DNA of 64,000 bases, taken from NCBI GenBank assembly GCA_041396705.1, contig JAWKYB010000004.1, positions 248,001 through 312,000 of the forward strand, read 5' to 3'. The translations under genes and the position numbers were made by a program. Source of the DNA: Alphaproteobacteria bacterium (GTDB taxonomy: Bacteria; Pseudomonadota; Alphaproteobacteria; CALKHQ01). Each line of letters starts with the position of its first letter. Positions within the stretch are counted from its first letter, which is position 1. The notes under the pieces are model-generated. The model was not told where the DNA came from, ran no database searches, and saw nothing but the letters and a program-made list of their open reading frames with translations. Of this stretch, positions 1 through 9,197 are shown one piece after another.

Positions 1-2
1 CG

Positions 3-1700
3 TTCGTCAACCGGCTGGCCGACGACGAGCTGCCGGTCGACGAGGTGATCGCCGACCCGGTTGCGCGCCTGCTGGCCACCGAGCCGGTGGCGAACCCGGC
101 GATCGTGCCGCCATCGGCACTCTACGGCGATGCCCGGCGCAATTCGCGGGGCGAGGACCTGTCGGACCGGTCGCGGCTGGCGGCACTGGCAAGCGCGATG
201 CAGGCGGCGTCCGGCCCGGTCGCTGCGGCGGCGCTGGTCGGCGGCGCAGCGGTCGCGGGCCCGCCGGGACCGGTCGCCAATCCGGCGCGGCGCGGCGAGA
301 CGGTCGGCACGGTGGTGGAGGCCGACCGCGAGGATGTCGGCCGCGCGATCGCCGCGGCCCGCACCGCCCAGCCGGCCTGGGACGCACAGCCCGTCGACGC
401 CCGTGCCCGCTGCCTGGAGCGCGCCGCCGATCTCTATGCCCAGCACCGCGCCGCGCTGATGGCGCTGTGCGTGCGCGAGGCCGGCAAGACGCTAGACGAT
501 GCCGTCGCCGAGGTGCGCGAGGCCGAGGACTTCCTGCGCTACTATGCCGCCGAGGCACGGCGCCTGTTCGGCTCGCCGACGGAGCTGGCCGGCCCGACCG
601 GCGAGCGCAACAGCCTGGCGCTGCGCGGCCGCGGTGTGTTCGCCTGCATCAGCCCGTGGAACTTCCCGCTCGCCATCTTCACCGGCCAGGTCGCGGCCGG
701 GCTCGCCGCCGGCAACGCGGTGCTGGCCAAGCCGGCCGAGCAGACGCCGCTGATCGCCTGGCACGCCGTGCAGCTGCTGCACCAGGCCGGCGTGCCCGTC
801 GACGTGCTTCAGTTCCTGCCCGGCCGCGGCGAGACCGTGGGCGCGGCGTTGACCGCGCATGCCGGCATCGACGGCGTCGCCTTCACCGGCTCGGTCGAGA
901 CCGCCCGGCTGATCAACCGCGCGCTGGCCGGCCGCGAAGCGCCGATCGCGCCGCTGATCGCGGAGACCGGCGGGCTGAACTGCATGATCGTCGATTCGAC
1001 CGCGCTGCCGGAGCAGGCGATCGGCGACGTGGTCGTCTCCGCCTTTCGCAGCGCCGGCCAGCGCTGTTCGGCGCTGCGCGCGCTGTTCGTGCAGAACGAG
1101 ATTGCCGACCGCCTGCTTGCCATGCTGGCCGGCGCGATGGCCGAACTCAGGGTCGGCGATCCCGCCGACCTCGCCACCGACGTCGGCCCGGTGATCGATG
1201 CCGACGCTCACGCCACGCTGACCGCCCATGCGGCGCGGATGGACCGCGAGGCGAAGCGCATCCACATGTGCGGCGAGCCGGGCGGCGACGGCTGGTTCTT
1301 CGGACCGCGCGCCTACGAGGTCGACGGGCTGGCCCGGATCGGCGGCGAGGTGTTCGGCCCGATCCTGCACGTGATCCGCTTCGATGCGCGCCGGCTCGAC
1401 GCGGTGGTCGAGGAGATCGCGGCCACAGGCTATGGCCTGACATTCGGCCTGCACAGCCGGATCGACGACCGGGCGGAGGCGATGGCGGCGCGGCTGCCGG
1501 TCGGCAATCTCTACGTCAACCGATCGATGATCGGCGCGGTGGTCGGCGTGCAGCCGTTCGGCGGCGAGGGGCTGAGCGGCACCGGACCGAAGGCCGGCGG
1601 CCCGCACTATCTGCCGCGCTTCGCGGTGGAGCGCGCGGTCAGCATCAACACCACCGCGGCGGGCGGCAACGCCAGCCTGCTGGCATTGGGCAGCGGCTAG
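3..1700 (+). CDS. putA: PutA C-terminal part (delta-1-pyrroline-5-carboxylate dehydrogenase), 5' truncated by window
   Basis: Proline catabolism enzyme; the visible 565 residues carry the aldehyde dehydrogenase half, which oxidises glutamate semialdehyde / P5C to glutamate with NAD+. The frame is open from base 3, so the proline dehydrogenase half lies upstream of the window. The first residues (FVNRLADDELPVDEVIADP) match the linker that precedes the P5CDH domain in PutA proteins. Visible landmarks are ISPWNFPLAI, the nucleotide-site FTGSVETA, the catalytic Glu in IAETGG, the catalytic Cys in SAGQRCSA and the C-terminal QPFGGEGLSGTG. The stop codon overlaps that of the convergent EamA gene by two bases. 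A stand-alone P5C dehydrogenase is less likely because of the linker sequence. Confidence 0.93.
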   Translation, partial: FVNRLADDELPVDEVIADPVARLLATEPVANPAIVPPSALYGDARRNSRGEDLSDRSRLAALASAMQAASGPVAAAALVGGAAVAGPPGPVANPARRGETVGTVVEADREDVGRAIAAARTAQPAWDAQPVDARARCLERAADLYAQHRAALMALCVREAGKTLDDAVAEVREAEDFLRYYAAEARRLFGSPTELAGPTGERNSLALRGRGVFACISPWNFPLAIFTGQVAAGLAAGNAVLAKPAEQTPLIAWHAVQLLHQAGVPVDVLQFLPGRGETVGAALTAHAGIDGVAFTGSVETARLINRALAGREAPIAPLIAETGGLNCMIVDSTALPEQAIGDVVVSAFRSAGQRCSALRALFVQNEIADRLLAMLAGAMAELRVGDPADLATDVGPVIDADAHATLTAHAARMDREAKRIHMCGEPGGDGWFFGPRAYEVDGLARIGGEVFGPILHVIRFDARRLDAVVEEIAATGYGLTFGLHSRIDDRAEAMAARLPVGNLYVNRSMIGAVVGVQPFGGEGLSGTGPKAGGPHYLPRFAVERAVSINTTAAGGNASLLALGSG

Positions 1701-2581
1701 CGGGCGAAGCGCCGCGCCAGCGCCACGCTGACGCTGACCCCGGCGGCCACCGCCAGCGCCGGCCAGCCGACCGCCTCGCCGAGCACCAGCGCGGCAACCG
1801 CCATGCCGAAGAACGGCTGCAGCAGCTGGATCTGCGAGATCGCGGCGATGCCGCCGAGGGCAAGCCCGCGGTACCAGAAGATGAAGCCGATGAACATGCT
1901 GAACAGGGCGACATAGCCGAGGCCGAGCCAGGCCGGGGTGGCGACGTCCGCCAGGTTGTCCGGCCACAGGATCGCCAGCAGCGGCAGCACCAGCGGCAGC
2001 GACAGCAGCAGCGCCCAGGCGATGACGGCAAGCCCGCCGAGCCGGCGCGACAGCACCGCACCCTCGGCATAGCCCAGCCCGCAGACCAGCACGGCGGCCA
2101 GCAGCATCAGGTCGGCCGTGGACAGGCCGGGTTCGGCGCCGCTGAACAGGGCATAGCCGACCACAAGCGCGCTGCCGGCGAGCGAGAACGCCCAGAAGGC
2201 GCCGCGCGGGCGCTCGCCGCCGCGCAGCACGCCGAACAGCGCCGTCGCCAGCGGCAGCAGCCCGATGAAGACGGTGCCGTGCACCGCCGTGACCTGCTGC
2301 AGGGCGAGCGCGGTCAGCAACGGAAAGCCGGCGACCACGCCAAGCGCGACCACCGCCAGGCGGAGGATGTCGCCGGGGGCGAGTCGATGCCGGTCGGTGG
2401 CGAGCAGCCACAGGCCGCCGCACAGGGCGGCGAGTGCGGCACGGGCGACCGTGAGGAAAACCGGGTCGAAGCCGGTGACCGCGATGCGGGTCGCCGGCAG
2501 CGAACCGCTGAAGATCAGCATGCCGATGGCGCCGTTGACCAGCCCGATGTGCCGCGCGTTCACGGCCGCTCCCGCTTGCAT
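1697..2581 (-). CDS. EamA/DMT-family transporter
   Basis: Inner-membrane transporter of the drug/metabolite superfamily, 294 residues with about ten hydrophobic segments arranged as two repeated five-helix halves (the second begins near LMLLAAVLVCGLGYAEG). Members export amino acids, metabolites or drugs; the substrate cannot be read from the sequence. The ATG at 2581 sits at the edge of the short divergent region shared with the MocR-type regulator at 2680, which contains a TACGGT-based operator. This arrangement suggests that the regulator controls this exporter. The 3' end overlaps the putA stop. Confidence 0.85.
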   Translation of the reverse strand: MQAGAAVNARHIGLVNGAIGMLIFSGSLPATRIAVTGFDPVFLTVARAALAALCGGLWLLATDRHRLAPGDILRLAVVALGVVAGFPLLTALALQQVTAVHGTVFIGLLPLATALFGVLRGGERPRGAFWAFSLAGSALVVGYALFSGAEPGLSTADLMLLAAVLVCGLGYAEGAVLSRRLGGLAVIAWALLLSLPLVLPLLAILWPDNLADVATPAWLGLGYVALFSMFIGFIFWYRGLALGGIAAISQIQLLQPFFGMAVAALVLGEAVGWPALAVAAGVSVSVALARRFAR

Positions 2582-2624
2582 TGACAGGGGCGCACCCTGG
2601 CCGGGAAGATGCGCCGATGCCAGA

Positions 2625-2655
2625 TACGGTCCGGTACGGTTCGGTCAAACCGTAC
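2625..2655. promoter_or_regulatory. Putative MocR operator: two direct and one inverted TACGGT half-sites
   Basis: TACGGT occurs at 2625-2630 and 2635-2640, exactly 10 bp apart in direct orientation, and its complement ACCGTA is at 2649-2654. The inner pair forms a perfect 8-bp inverted repeat (2634-2641 with 2648-2655, 6-bp spacer). A near-copy, TACGGC, follows at 2670. Direct plus inverted half-sites upstream of the regulator's own gene are the known pattern for PdxR/GabR-type MocR regulators; the link to this regulator is inference. Confidence 0.55.
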
Positions 2656-2679
2656 TGCTCGTTGAAAGGTACGGCGCCC

Positions 2680-4071
2680 ATGCTGCAGCCCCAGTCGCGC
2701 GCCTTCACGCGCACCGAACAGGTGATGCAGGCGCTGCGTGCGCGGATCGCGGCGCAACGGCTGACGCCCGGCGCCCGGCTGCCGTCGATCCGCCGCATGG
2801 CGGAGCAGATGGGCGTGTCGAAGTCGACGGTGGTCGAGGCCTATGAGCGCCTGGTCGGCGAAGGGGCGGTGGCCGCACGGCCCGGGTCCGGCTTCTACGT
2901 GAACGGTGGCGCCGAGCCGCAGGCGGACTCCGCCGCCGCGGTGCGCGACCGCGCCGTCGACACCTACTGGATGATGCACCAGTCGCTGGCCGTGCGGCCG
3001 GACCTGCTGCAGCCCGGTTGCGGCTGGCTGCCGGACGACTGGCTGCCGGCGCCGGCTCTGCGCCGCCACCTGCGCGCGCTGGCGCGCGACGACGCAACCG
3101 ACCTCGTCCGCTACGGCCCGCCGGCCGGGTTCCTGGCGCTGCGGCGCACCCTGGCGCGCCGGCTCGCCGCAAGCGGCATCGACGCCGGGCCCGACGATAT
3201 CCTGCTGACGGACTCGACGATGTCCGCGATCGACCTGGCCTGCCGGCTGCTGCTGCGACCCGGCGACACGGTGATGATCGACGACCCCTGCTTCTACAAC
3301 TTCCGCTCGGTGCTGGCGGTGCACGGCGCGCAGGTGGCGACCGTGCCCTATACCGCGGCGGGCCCGGACCTGGCCGCCTGCGAAGCCGTGGCGGCCGCCG
3401 CGGCGCCCCGGCTCGATATCACCAATGCCGGCCTGCACAACCCGACCGGCGCCTGCCTGGCGCCGTCGACCGCCCACCGCCTGCTGAAGCTGGCCGACCG
3501 CTTCGACTTCACCATCGTCGAAGACGACATCTTCGCCGACTTCCTGCCCGCGGCCCAACCGGGCCTGGCCGCACTCGACGGGCTGGAGCGCGTGATCCAC
3601 GTCGGCGGCTTTTCGAAGACGTTGTCGGCAGCGACCCGCTGCGGCTTTCTCGCCGCCCGGCCGGACCGCATCGCGGCGCTGACCGACCTGAAGCTCGCCA
3701 CCAGCATGGGCAACAACGACCTGGCCGCCCGCTTGGTCCATGCGTTGCTGGTCGACGGCAGCTACCGCCGCCATGTCGACGCCATCCGCGCGCGGCTGGC
3801 GGCGTCGCGCGGCCGGGTACTGGCGCGGCTGCGGGCGCTCGGTCTGCAACCGTGGCTGGAACCGGAGGCCGGACTGTTCCTCTGGCTATCCCTGCCGGAC
3901 GGGCTGGACGCCGAGGCCGTCGCCCGCAGGGCGCTGGCGCAAGGGGTGGTGCTGGCACCGGGCAGCGTATTCAGCCACGGCGGCGGCGCGGCCGGTTTCC
4001 TGCGCTTCAACGTCGGCCAGTGCGGCGATCCGCGCGTGTTCGACGTACTGGCCGCGGCGATGGCGGGTTAG
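2680..4071 (+). CDS. MocR-family regulator (GntR wHTH + aminotransferase-like domain)
   Basis: PLP-dependent transcription factor of 463 residues. An N-terminal GntR winged helix (PSIRRMAEQMGVSKSTVVEA, residues about 28-47) is joined by a linker to a fold-type I aminotransferase domain. PLP-site landmarks are HNPTG, the Asp in VEDDIFADF and the Schiff-base lysine in GGFSKTLSA. I chose the ATG at 2680, which has AAAGG about 11 bases upstream, because longer readings would run through the TACGGT operator. Family members sense PLP or an amino compound and usually regulate a divergent neighbour, here the EamA transporter. A true aminotransferase is unlikely given the HTH. Confidence 0.88.
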   Translation: MLQPQSRAFTRTEQVMQALRARIAAQRLTPGARLPSIRRMAEQMGVSKSTVVEAYERLVGEGAVAARPGSGFYVNGGAEPQADSAAAVRDRAVDTYWMMHQSLAVRPDLLQPGCGWLPDDWLPAPALRRHLRALARDDATDLVRYGPPAGFLALRRTLARRLAASGIDAGPDDILLTDSTMSAIDLACRLLLRPGDTVMIDDPCFYNFRSVLAVHGAQVATVPYTAAGPDLAACEAVAAAAAPRLDITNAGLHNPTGACLAPSTAHRLLKLADRFDFTIVEDDIFADFLPAAQPGLAALDGLERVIHVGGFSKTLSAATRCGFLAARPDRIAALTDLKLATSMGNNDLAARLVHALLVDGSYRRHVDAIRARLAASRGRVLARLRALGLQPWLEPEAGLFLWLSLPDGLDAEAVARRALAQGVVLAPGSVFSHGGGAAGFLRFNVGQCGDPRVFDVLAAAMAG

Positions 4072-4484
4072 CCGGCCGGCCGCACCCTGACGAGCGCGAA
4101 CTGCTCCAGCGGGGTCTGGTCCTTGAACGAGGTCAGGCTGCCGATGCCGCCATCGCCGATCTCCACCCGCAGGAAGGTGATCGGCGCGGCGCTGCCCTCG
4201 ATGGCGGTGACCGGCGCGTCGAAGCCCCACTCGGTGCGCGAAGGGGCGATGGTGAGCGTGATGACGGATTCGCCGGCAATGACGGTGGCGGTGCCGGCAT
4301 CGAACGCGATGCGGCGCTGCTGCTCCAGTTCGGCCGTCGGCAAGGATCCGTTTGCCGCCGTTACCCGAGCCGCCAGCGGGTCGTCGGGCCGGTCGAGCAG
4401 CAGCCAGGTTCCGTCCAGCGATTGCGCCGCGGCCGGCAGCGCGACGACGGTGAAGGCGCAGGCGAGGGCGAAGCGTCGGATCAT
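4068..4484 (-). CDS. Hypothetical secreted protein
   Basis: A 138-residue protein with a clear Sec signal peptide (cleavage likely after ALPAAAQ, residue about 21), so the mature part is periplasmic. The mature sequence opens with SLDGTWLLLDRP and is rich in short beta-strand-like stretches, which would suit a small lipocalin-like barrel, but I do not recognise a family. Its stop overlaps that of the convergent MocR gene. The tiny membrane ORF at 4548-4649 lies just upstream on the same strand and could be co-transcribed. Confidence 0.6.
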   Translation of the reverse strand: MIRRFALACAFTVVALPAAAQSLDGTWLLLDRPDDPLAARVTAANGSLPTAELEQQRRIAFDAGTATVIAGESVITLTIAPSRTEWGFDAPVTAIEGSAAPITFLRVEIGDGGIGSLTSFKDQTPLEQFALVRVRPAG

Positions 4485-4547
4485 CGTGGCTCCCGGGCAG
4501 GCGACGCCGCAGCATGCGGGGCTGCCGCGCCGAAGGCAAGGCCGGGG

Positions 4548-4649
4548 TCAGATCGACAGCAGCGACGGCAGGTCGGCAAGCACGAGCAGGACCAGGAAGC
4601 CCCAGATCGACAGGCCCAGCGAAGTCAACAGGATCGAACGGCCAAGCAT
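4548..4649 (-). CDS. Possible 33-residue single-pass membrane protein
   Basis: A very short ORF encoding a polypeptide that is almost all one hydrophobic helix (SIWGFLVLLVLADLP in the middle). Its ATG at 4649 is preceded by GGGAG with an 8-base gap, a good ribosome binding site, and no other gene covers this stretch. It lies between leucine dehydrogenase and the secreted protein, all on the minus strand. No family is recognised. The small size means it could be chance, but the RBS and composition favour a real small membrane protein. Confidence 0.4.
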   Translation of the reverse strand: MLGRSILLTSLGLSIWGFLVLLVLADLPSLLSI

Positions 4650-4743
4650 GGCGGCATCTCCCAAGGACGCGATGTCCGTGGGTCGTCGCGACCGCATGCG
4701 CGGTTCAATCGAAGGGCGCGCCGGCTGTGCGCGCCGACACAGC

Positions 4744-5787
<1,044 letters not shown>

Positions 5788-6084
5788 GGTGCCGATCCTT
5801 CGCGATGCGCAGCCGCTTCGATCGGTCGGATATGGCGGCGGCGCGGGCTCCAGGGAAGGACCGGAATCGTTGCCGACAATGTTTAACGAATACTGATCGA
5901 AAGCCCGCGGCCGCGCGCAAAAATCTGTCGAATTCCATGGTGTGCCGCATCGATCATTGCGGCGCTGCAGGCGGGCCCGAATCCGGTGTACGGCCCAGGC
6001 GCGATCGGCTAAGTCTTTGCGCCCATGGACGCGGCCGCTTGCCTGCCGCCGCCGTTCCCAGAACAAGTGGAGGAGGGCGATCGC
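5788..6084. other. Divergent intergenic region
   Basis: This 297-bp gap separates leucine dehydrogenase (minus) from nucleoside hydrolase (plus), so it should hold promoters for both. It has a more AT-rich core at about 5870-5930 and a 6-bp inverted repeat (GCCGCA / TGCGGC, about 5944-5963). I see no convincing -35/-10 pair and no other gene. Confidence 0.4.
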
Positions 6085-7029
6085 ATGCCGGCGCGCGATA
6101 TCATCATCGACTGCGATCCGGGCCAGGACGATGCCGTGGCGCTGCTGCTCGCGCTGGCCAACCCCGACAAGCTCAATGTGCTGGGCGTGACGACGGTGGC
6201 CGGCAATGTGCCGATCACGTTGACCTATCCCAATGCGCGCAAGGTGGTGGAGTTGAGCGGCCGCACGGACGTGCCGGTGTTCCGCGGCTGCCCGCGCCCG
6301 CTGGTCGCCCACCTGATCACCGCTGAGGAGGTGCATGGCGAGACCGGCCTGGACGGCACCGACTTGCCCGACCCGACCCTGCCGGAGCAGCACCGCCACG
6401 CGGTCGACTTCATCGTCGAGACCCTGCATGCCGCCGAATACGACAGTGTCACGCTGGTGCCGGTCGGGCCGATGACCAACCTGGCCGCGGCATTCGCCAA
6501 GGCGCCGGAGATCCTGCCCAAGGTGCGCGAGATCGTGATCATGGGCGGCGCCTACTGGGAAGGCGGCAACACCACGCCGGTCGCCGAGTTCAACGTCATG
6601 GTCGACCCGGAGGCGGCGAAGTCGGTGTTCGGCTGCGGCCGCCCGCTGACCGTGCTCAGCCTCGACGTCACCCACAAGGCGCTGTCGACCCGGGTCCGCC
6701 GCGACGCGATCGGCGCCATCGGCACCGAAAGCGCACGCCAGGTCCACAACATGCTGGGCTTCTACAACCGCTTCGACGAGCGCAAATACGGCTCCGACGG
6801 CGGCCCTGTGCACGACGCCAACACCATCGCCTATCTGCTGAAGCCCGAGCTTTACGAGGGCAAGCACGTGCACGTGGACGTCGAGACCGGCGGCGCGCTG
6901 TGCCGCGGCATGACCGTGGTCGACTGGTGGGGCGTCACCGGCAAGTCAGCCAACGCCAACTGGCTGCACAAGGTGGACGACGACGGCTTTTTCGCGCTGA
7001 TCAACGAAGCGCTGGCCCGGCTGCCGTAG
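6085..7029 (+). CDS. Nucleoside hydrolase (IUNH family)
   Basis: Hydrolyses the N-glycosidic bond of ribonucleosides to free base and ribose, for salvage or catabolism. The 314-residue protein starts with the Ca2+-binding aspartate cluster DCDPGQDDAVALLLAL and shows the other family blocks VPVGPMTNLAAA, IMGGAYWEGGN, the substrate-binding AEFNVMVDPEAA and the late metal-binding HDANTIAYLL. The start at 6085 was chosen because GGAGGAGGG lies eight bases upstream and the Asp cluster follows directly, as in characterised members. Substrate preference (pyrimidine or purine) cannot be told. Confidence 0.92.
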   Translation: MPARDIIIDCDPGQDDAVALLLALANPDKLNVLGVTTVAGNVPITLTYPNARKVVELSGRTDVPVFRGCPRPLVAHLITAEEVHGETGLDGTDLPDPTLPEQHRHAVDFIVETLHAAEYDSVTLVPVGPMTNLAAAFAKAPEILPKVREIVIMGGAYWEGGNTTPVAEFNVMVDPEAAKSVFGCGRPLTVLSLDVTHKALSTRVRRDAIGAIGTESARQVHNMLGFYNRFDERKYGSDGGPVHDANTIAYLLKPELYEGKHVHVDVETGGALCRGMTVVDWWGVTGKSANANWLHKVDDDGFFALINEALARLP

Positions 7030-7045
7030 CCGGCGGCGCTCCGGC

Positions 7046-8884
7046 TCAACCGAGCCGGTCGCCGATGAACCCGCCGGATTGCAACGCCCACATCCGGGCG
7101 TAGATTCCGCCCGCGGCGAGCAGGTCGGCGTGCGAGCCCTCGGCCACGATGCGTCCGCGGTCCATCACCACGATGCGATCCATCCGGGCGATAGTCGACA
7201 GGCGGTGGGCGATGGCGATCACCGTCTTGCCCTCCATCACCCGGTGCAGCGTCGCCTGGATCGCCGCCTCGGCCTCGGAATCCAGTGCCGAGGTCGCCTC
7301 GTCGAGGATCAGGATCGGCGCATCCCTCAGGATGACGCGCGCGAGCGCGATGCGTTGGCGCTGCCCGCCGCTGAGCTTTACGCCACGCTCGCCGACATGG
7401 GCGTCATAGCCGGTGCGGCCGTCCTGATCGCGCAGACCCAGGATGAAATCGTGCGCCTCAGCCTTGCGGGTTGCCGCCTCGACGGCGACCCGGTCGAGGT
7501 CGGCGCGCCCGAAGGTCAGGTTGTCGCGGACCGAACGGTGCAGCAGGGCGGCGTCCTGCGGCACCATGCCGATCTGCCGGCGCAGGCTGTCCTCGCTCAC
7601 GGTTGCGATGTCCTGCCCGTCGATGGCGATGCGTCCGCCCTCCGGCGCGAAGAAGCGCAGGATCAGGTTGACCAGCGTCGATTTGCCGGCGCCGGACCGC
7701 CCGACGATGCCGACCTTCTCGCCGGCCGCGATGCGAAGCGTGACCCGGTCGAGGCCGCCGTCGCCCTTGCCGTAGTGGTGGCTGACCGCGTCGATGTCGA
7801 CCGCGCCGCCGGTGACGACCAGTGTACCGGCGTCGGGCGCGTCCGCGCTCGCCAGCGGGGCCGCGACCGTCTGCAGGCACGCGCGCAGGCTGCCGACATG
7901 GCCGAACATGCCCGATGTGGCGTCGAGCAGCCATTCCGCCATGGCGGAAATGCGGAAGCTGAGTGCCACGGCGACGGCGATCAGCCCGAGCGGCGCCGCG
8001 CCGGCCTGCCACAGCACGACCGAGTAGCCGACCAGCGCCGCGATCAGCAGGCTGCCGAGCGCGACCATGCCGGCGTTGATCGTGACCTCGACCCCCTGCA
8101 GCCGCACTAAGGCGTCGCGGGTCGCCGCGAAATGACGCTGGCCTTCGCGCGCCTGCGTGTCGGGGTCGGCAAACAGCTTCAGCGTGGCGATGTTCGCATA
8201 GCTGTCGACCAGCAGCCCGGACAGGCCGGACAGCGCGCCCTGGAAGCGCTGCGCGTTGCGCTGGAAGCGCGGCACCGCGTGGGCCATCAGCGCCGCATAG
8301 GCGACGGCCCACAGCAGCAGCGGCAGCACGAGGCGCAGGTCGATCGCGGCCATCAGCCAGAGCGAGCCGGCGATGTAGACCAGCACATAGGACAGCGTGT
8401 GCAGCACCTGATACGCCGCGCCGGCGGCGGCGACGCCCACGTCGCGCACGCGGTCGGCGATGCGGCCGCTGAGGTCGTCCTGGAACCAGCCGACCGACTG
8501 GCGCAGCACATGGCGGTGGGCCCGCCAGCGCACCAGCGTCACCGCATTCGGCCGGAAGGCGATGTCGTCCAGCCCCTCGCGCAGGAACGCAACCGCCGGT
8601 CGCACCAACAGAACCAGGGCTGCGACGCCAAGCAGCTCGGCGCCGTGTTCGGCCCACAGGGACGACGGCGCGGTCGCGGCCAGCGTGTCGACCAGCCGGC
8701 CGGCATAGCCGATCAACCACACCTCCAGCGTGGCGCCGATCGCGGCGAGCAGCAGGCTTGCCGCCATCACGCCGCGAAACGGGCGCAGGTGCGCGGCCAG
8801 GAACCGCCACGCGCCCGTCGGCGGCGCAGCATTAGCGGAACAGGGCTTGAATGGGTCGACGCGCGTCGCCAGGAAGCGGAACAT
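7046..8884 (-). CDS. ABC exporter half-transporter (fused permease and ATPase)
   Basis: A 612-residue protein with an N-terminal six-helix exporter membrane domain (about residues 40-330) and a C-terminal nucleotide-binding domain. The ATPase shows Walker A GRSGAGKST, the signature LSGGQ, Walker B ILILDEATSALD and the H-loop AHRLST. It should act as a homodimer in the inner membrane; lipids, peptides or drugs are typical substrates, but none is indicated here. CCGGAG precedes the ATG. Upstream lies an unusual structured leader with a 10-codon ORF (8916-9009), which suggests control by attenuation or translation. Confidence 0.9.
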   Translation of the reverse strand: MFRFLATRVDPFKPCSANAAPPTGAWRFLAAHLRPFRGVMAASLLLAAIGATLEVWLIGYAGRLVDTLAATAPSSLWAEHGAELLGVAALVLLVRPAVAFLREGLDDIAFRPNAVTLVRWRAHRHVLRQSVGWFQDDLSGRIADRVRDVGVAAAGAAYQVLHTLSYVLVYIAGSLWLMAAIDLRLVLPLLLWAVAYAALMAHAVPRFQRNAQRFQGALSGLSGLLVDSYANIATLKLFADPDTQAREGQRHFAATRDALVRLQGVEVTINAGMVALGSLLIAALVGYSVVLWQAGAAPLGLIAVAVALSFRISAMAEWLLDATSGMFGHVGSLRACLQTVAAPLASADAPDAGTLVVTGGAVDIDAVSHHYGKGDGGLDRVTLRIAAGEKVGIVGRSGAGKSTLVNLILRFFAPEGGRIAIDGQDIATVSEDSLRRQIGMVPQDAALLHRSVRDNLTFGRADLDRVAVEAATRKAEAHDFILGLRDQDGRTGYDAHVGERGVKLSGGQRQRIALARVILRDAPILILDEATSALDSEAEAAIQATLHRVMEGKTVIAIAHRLSTIARMDRIVVMDRGRIVAEGSHADLLAAGGIYARMWALQSGGFIGDRLG

Positions 8885-8915
8885 GCAGGGTCTCCGGTGG
8901 GCCGGATAGCGGTCA

Positions 8916-8999
8916 TCCGATGGAAAATGCCGGGCGAATGGCCCGGCGGGGGGCTGCGCAGCTCAGCTGCGCGGGGCGTTGCCTCTTGCTTCCATCGGA
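8916..8999 (-). ncRNA. Predicted three-way-junction leader RNA upstream of ABC exporter
   Basis: On the minus strand three perfect helices nest to form a three-way junction. P1 is 10 bp (8990-8999 with 8916-8925). P2 is 7 bp with a 3-nt loop (8966-8972 with 8956-8962). P3 is 7 bp with a 5-nt loop (8941-8947 with 8929-8935). The structure ends 32 bases before the exporter ATG. It matches no riboswitch class I can recall; cis-regulatory function is inferred from its position and from the leader ORF running through P1 and P2. Confidence 0.5.
8963..8995 (-). CDS. Leader peptide MEARGNAPRS upstream of ABC exporter
   Basis: A 10-codon ORF (MEARGNAPRS, stop UGA) with a perfect Shine-Dalgarno AGGAGG (9004-9009) placed 8 bases before the ATG, stronger than that of most full genes in this window. 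The start codon lies inside the 5' strand of helix P1 and the stop codon lies at the loop of helix P2 of the predicted leader RNA. Ribosomes on this ORF would therefore decide which helices form. No known leader peptide family is recognised. Confidence 0.45.
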   Translation of the reverse strand: MEARGNAPRS

Positions 9000-9197
9000 C
9001 GAGCCTCCTGCATGCGTCGTCGCGATGCCTGATAAAGGGTCGGTGCGACGGGGTCAACCGCCTGAAGCGCGCGGGAAGCTGTCGGCAATCGCACTGCGAC
9101 TGTGGCAATGTCCACAGCGGCTTCGCAGCCGGCGCGACGAAGCTGGCGCCGTTCCTGCCCGGGTCCCGATCTCCCCACGCGCAATAGAGGCTAGGCG

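Larger units (their letters stand above)
8885..9197. other. Divergent gap with structured leader and otherwise empty DNA
   Basis: This 313-bp stretch lies between the ABC exporter (minus) and the hypothetical membrane protein (plus). Its left part holds the leader ORF and the three-helix RNA annotated separately. Bases about 9010-9185 carry no recognisable gene; GAGG at 9187-9190 is the RBS of the gene at 9198. I see no clear promoter consensus. Confidence 0.5.

Noticed and set aside
492..2798. Long minus-strand frame opposite putA and EamA
   Set aside because: Composition is typical of an antisense shadow, and the real genes on this stretch are clear.
7041..7058. Hairpin CCGGCTC / GAGCCGG between nucleoside hydrolase and ABC exporter as terminator
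   Set aside because: It has no T-tract and overlaps the exporter's coding end, so support is too weak.
8916..8999. Leader RNA as a hammerhead ribozyme or known riboswitch
   Set aside because: It lacks the CUGAnGA/GAAA core and the conserved boxes of TPP, purine, SAM or c-di-GMP classes as I remember them.
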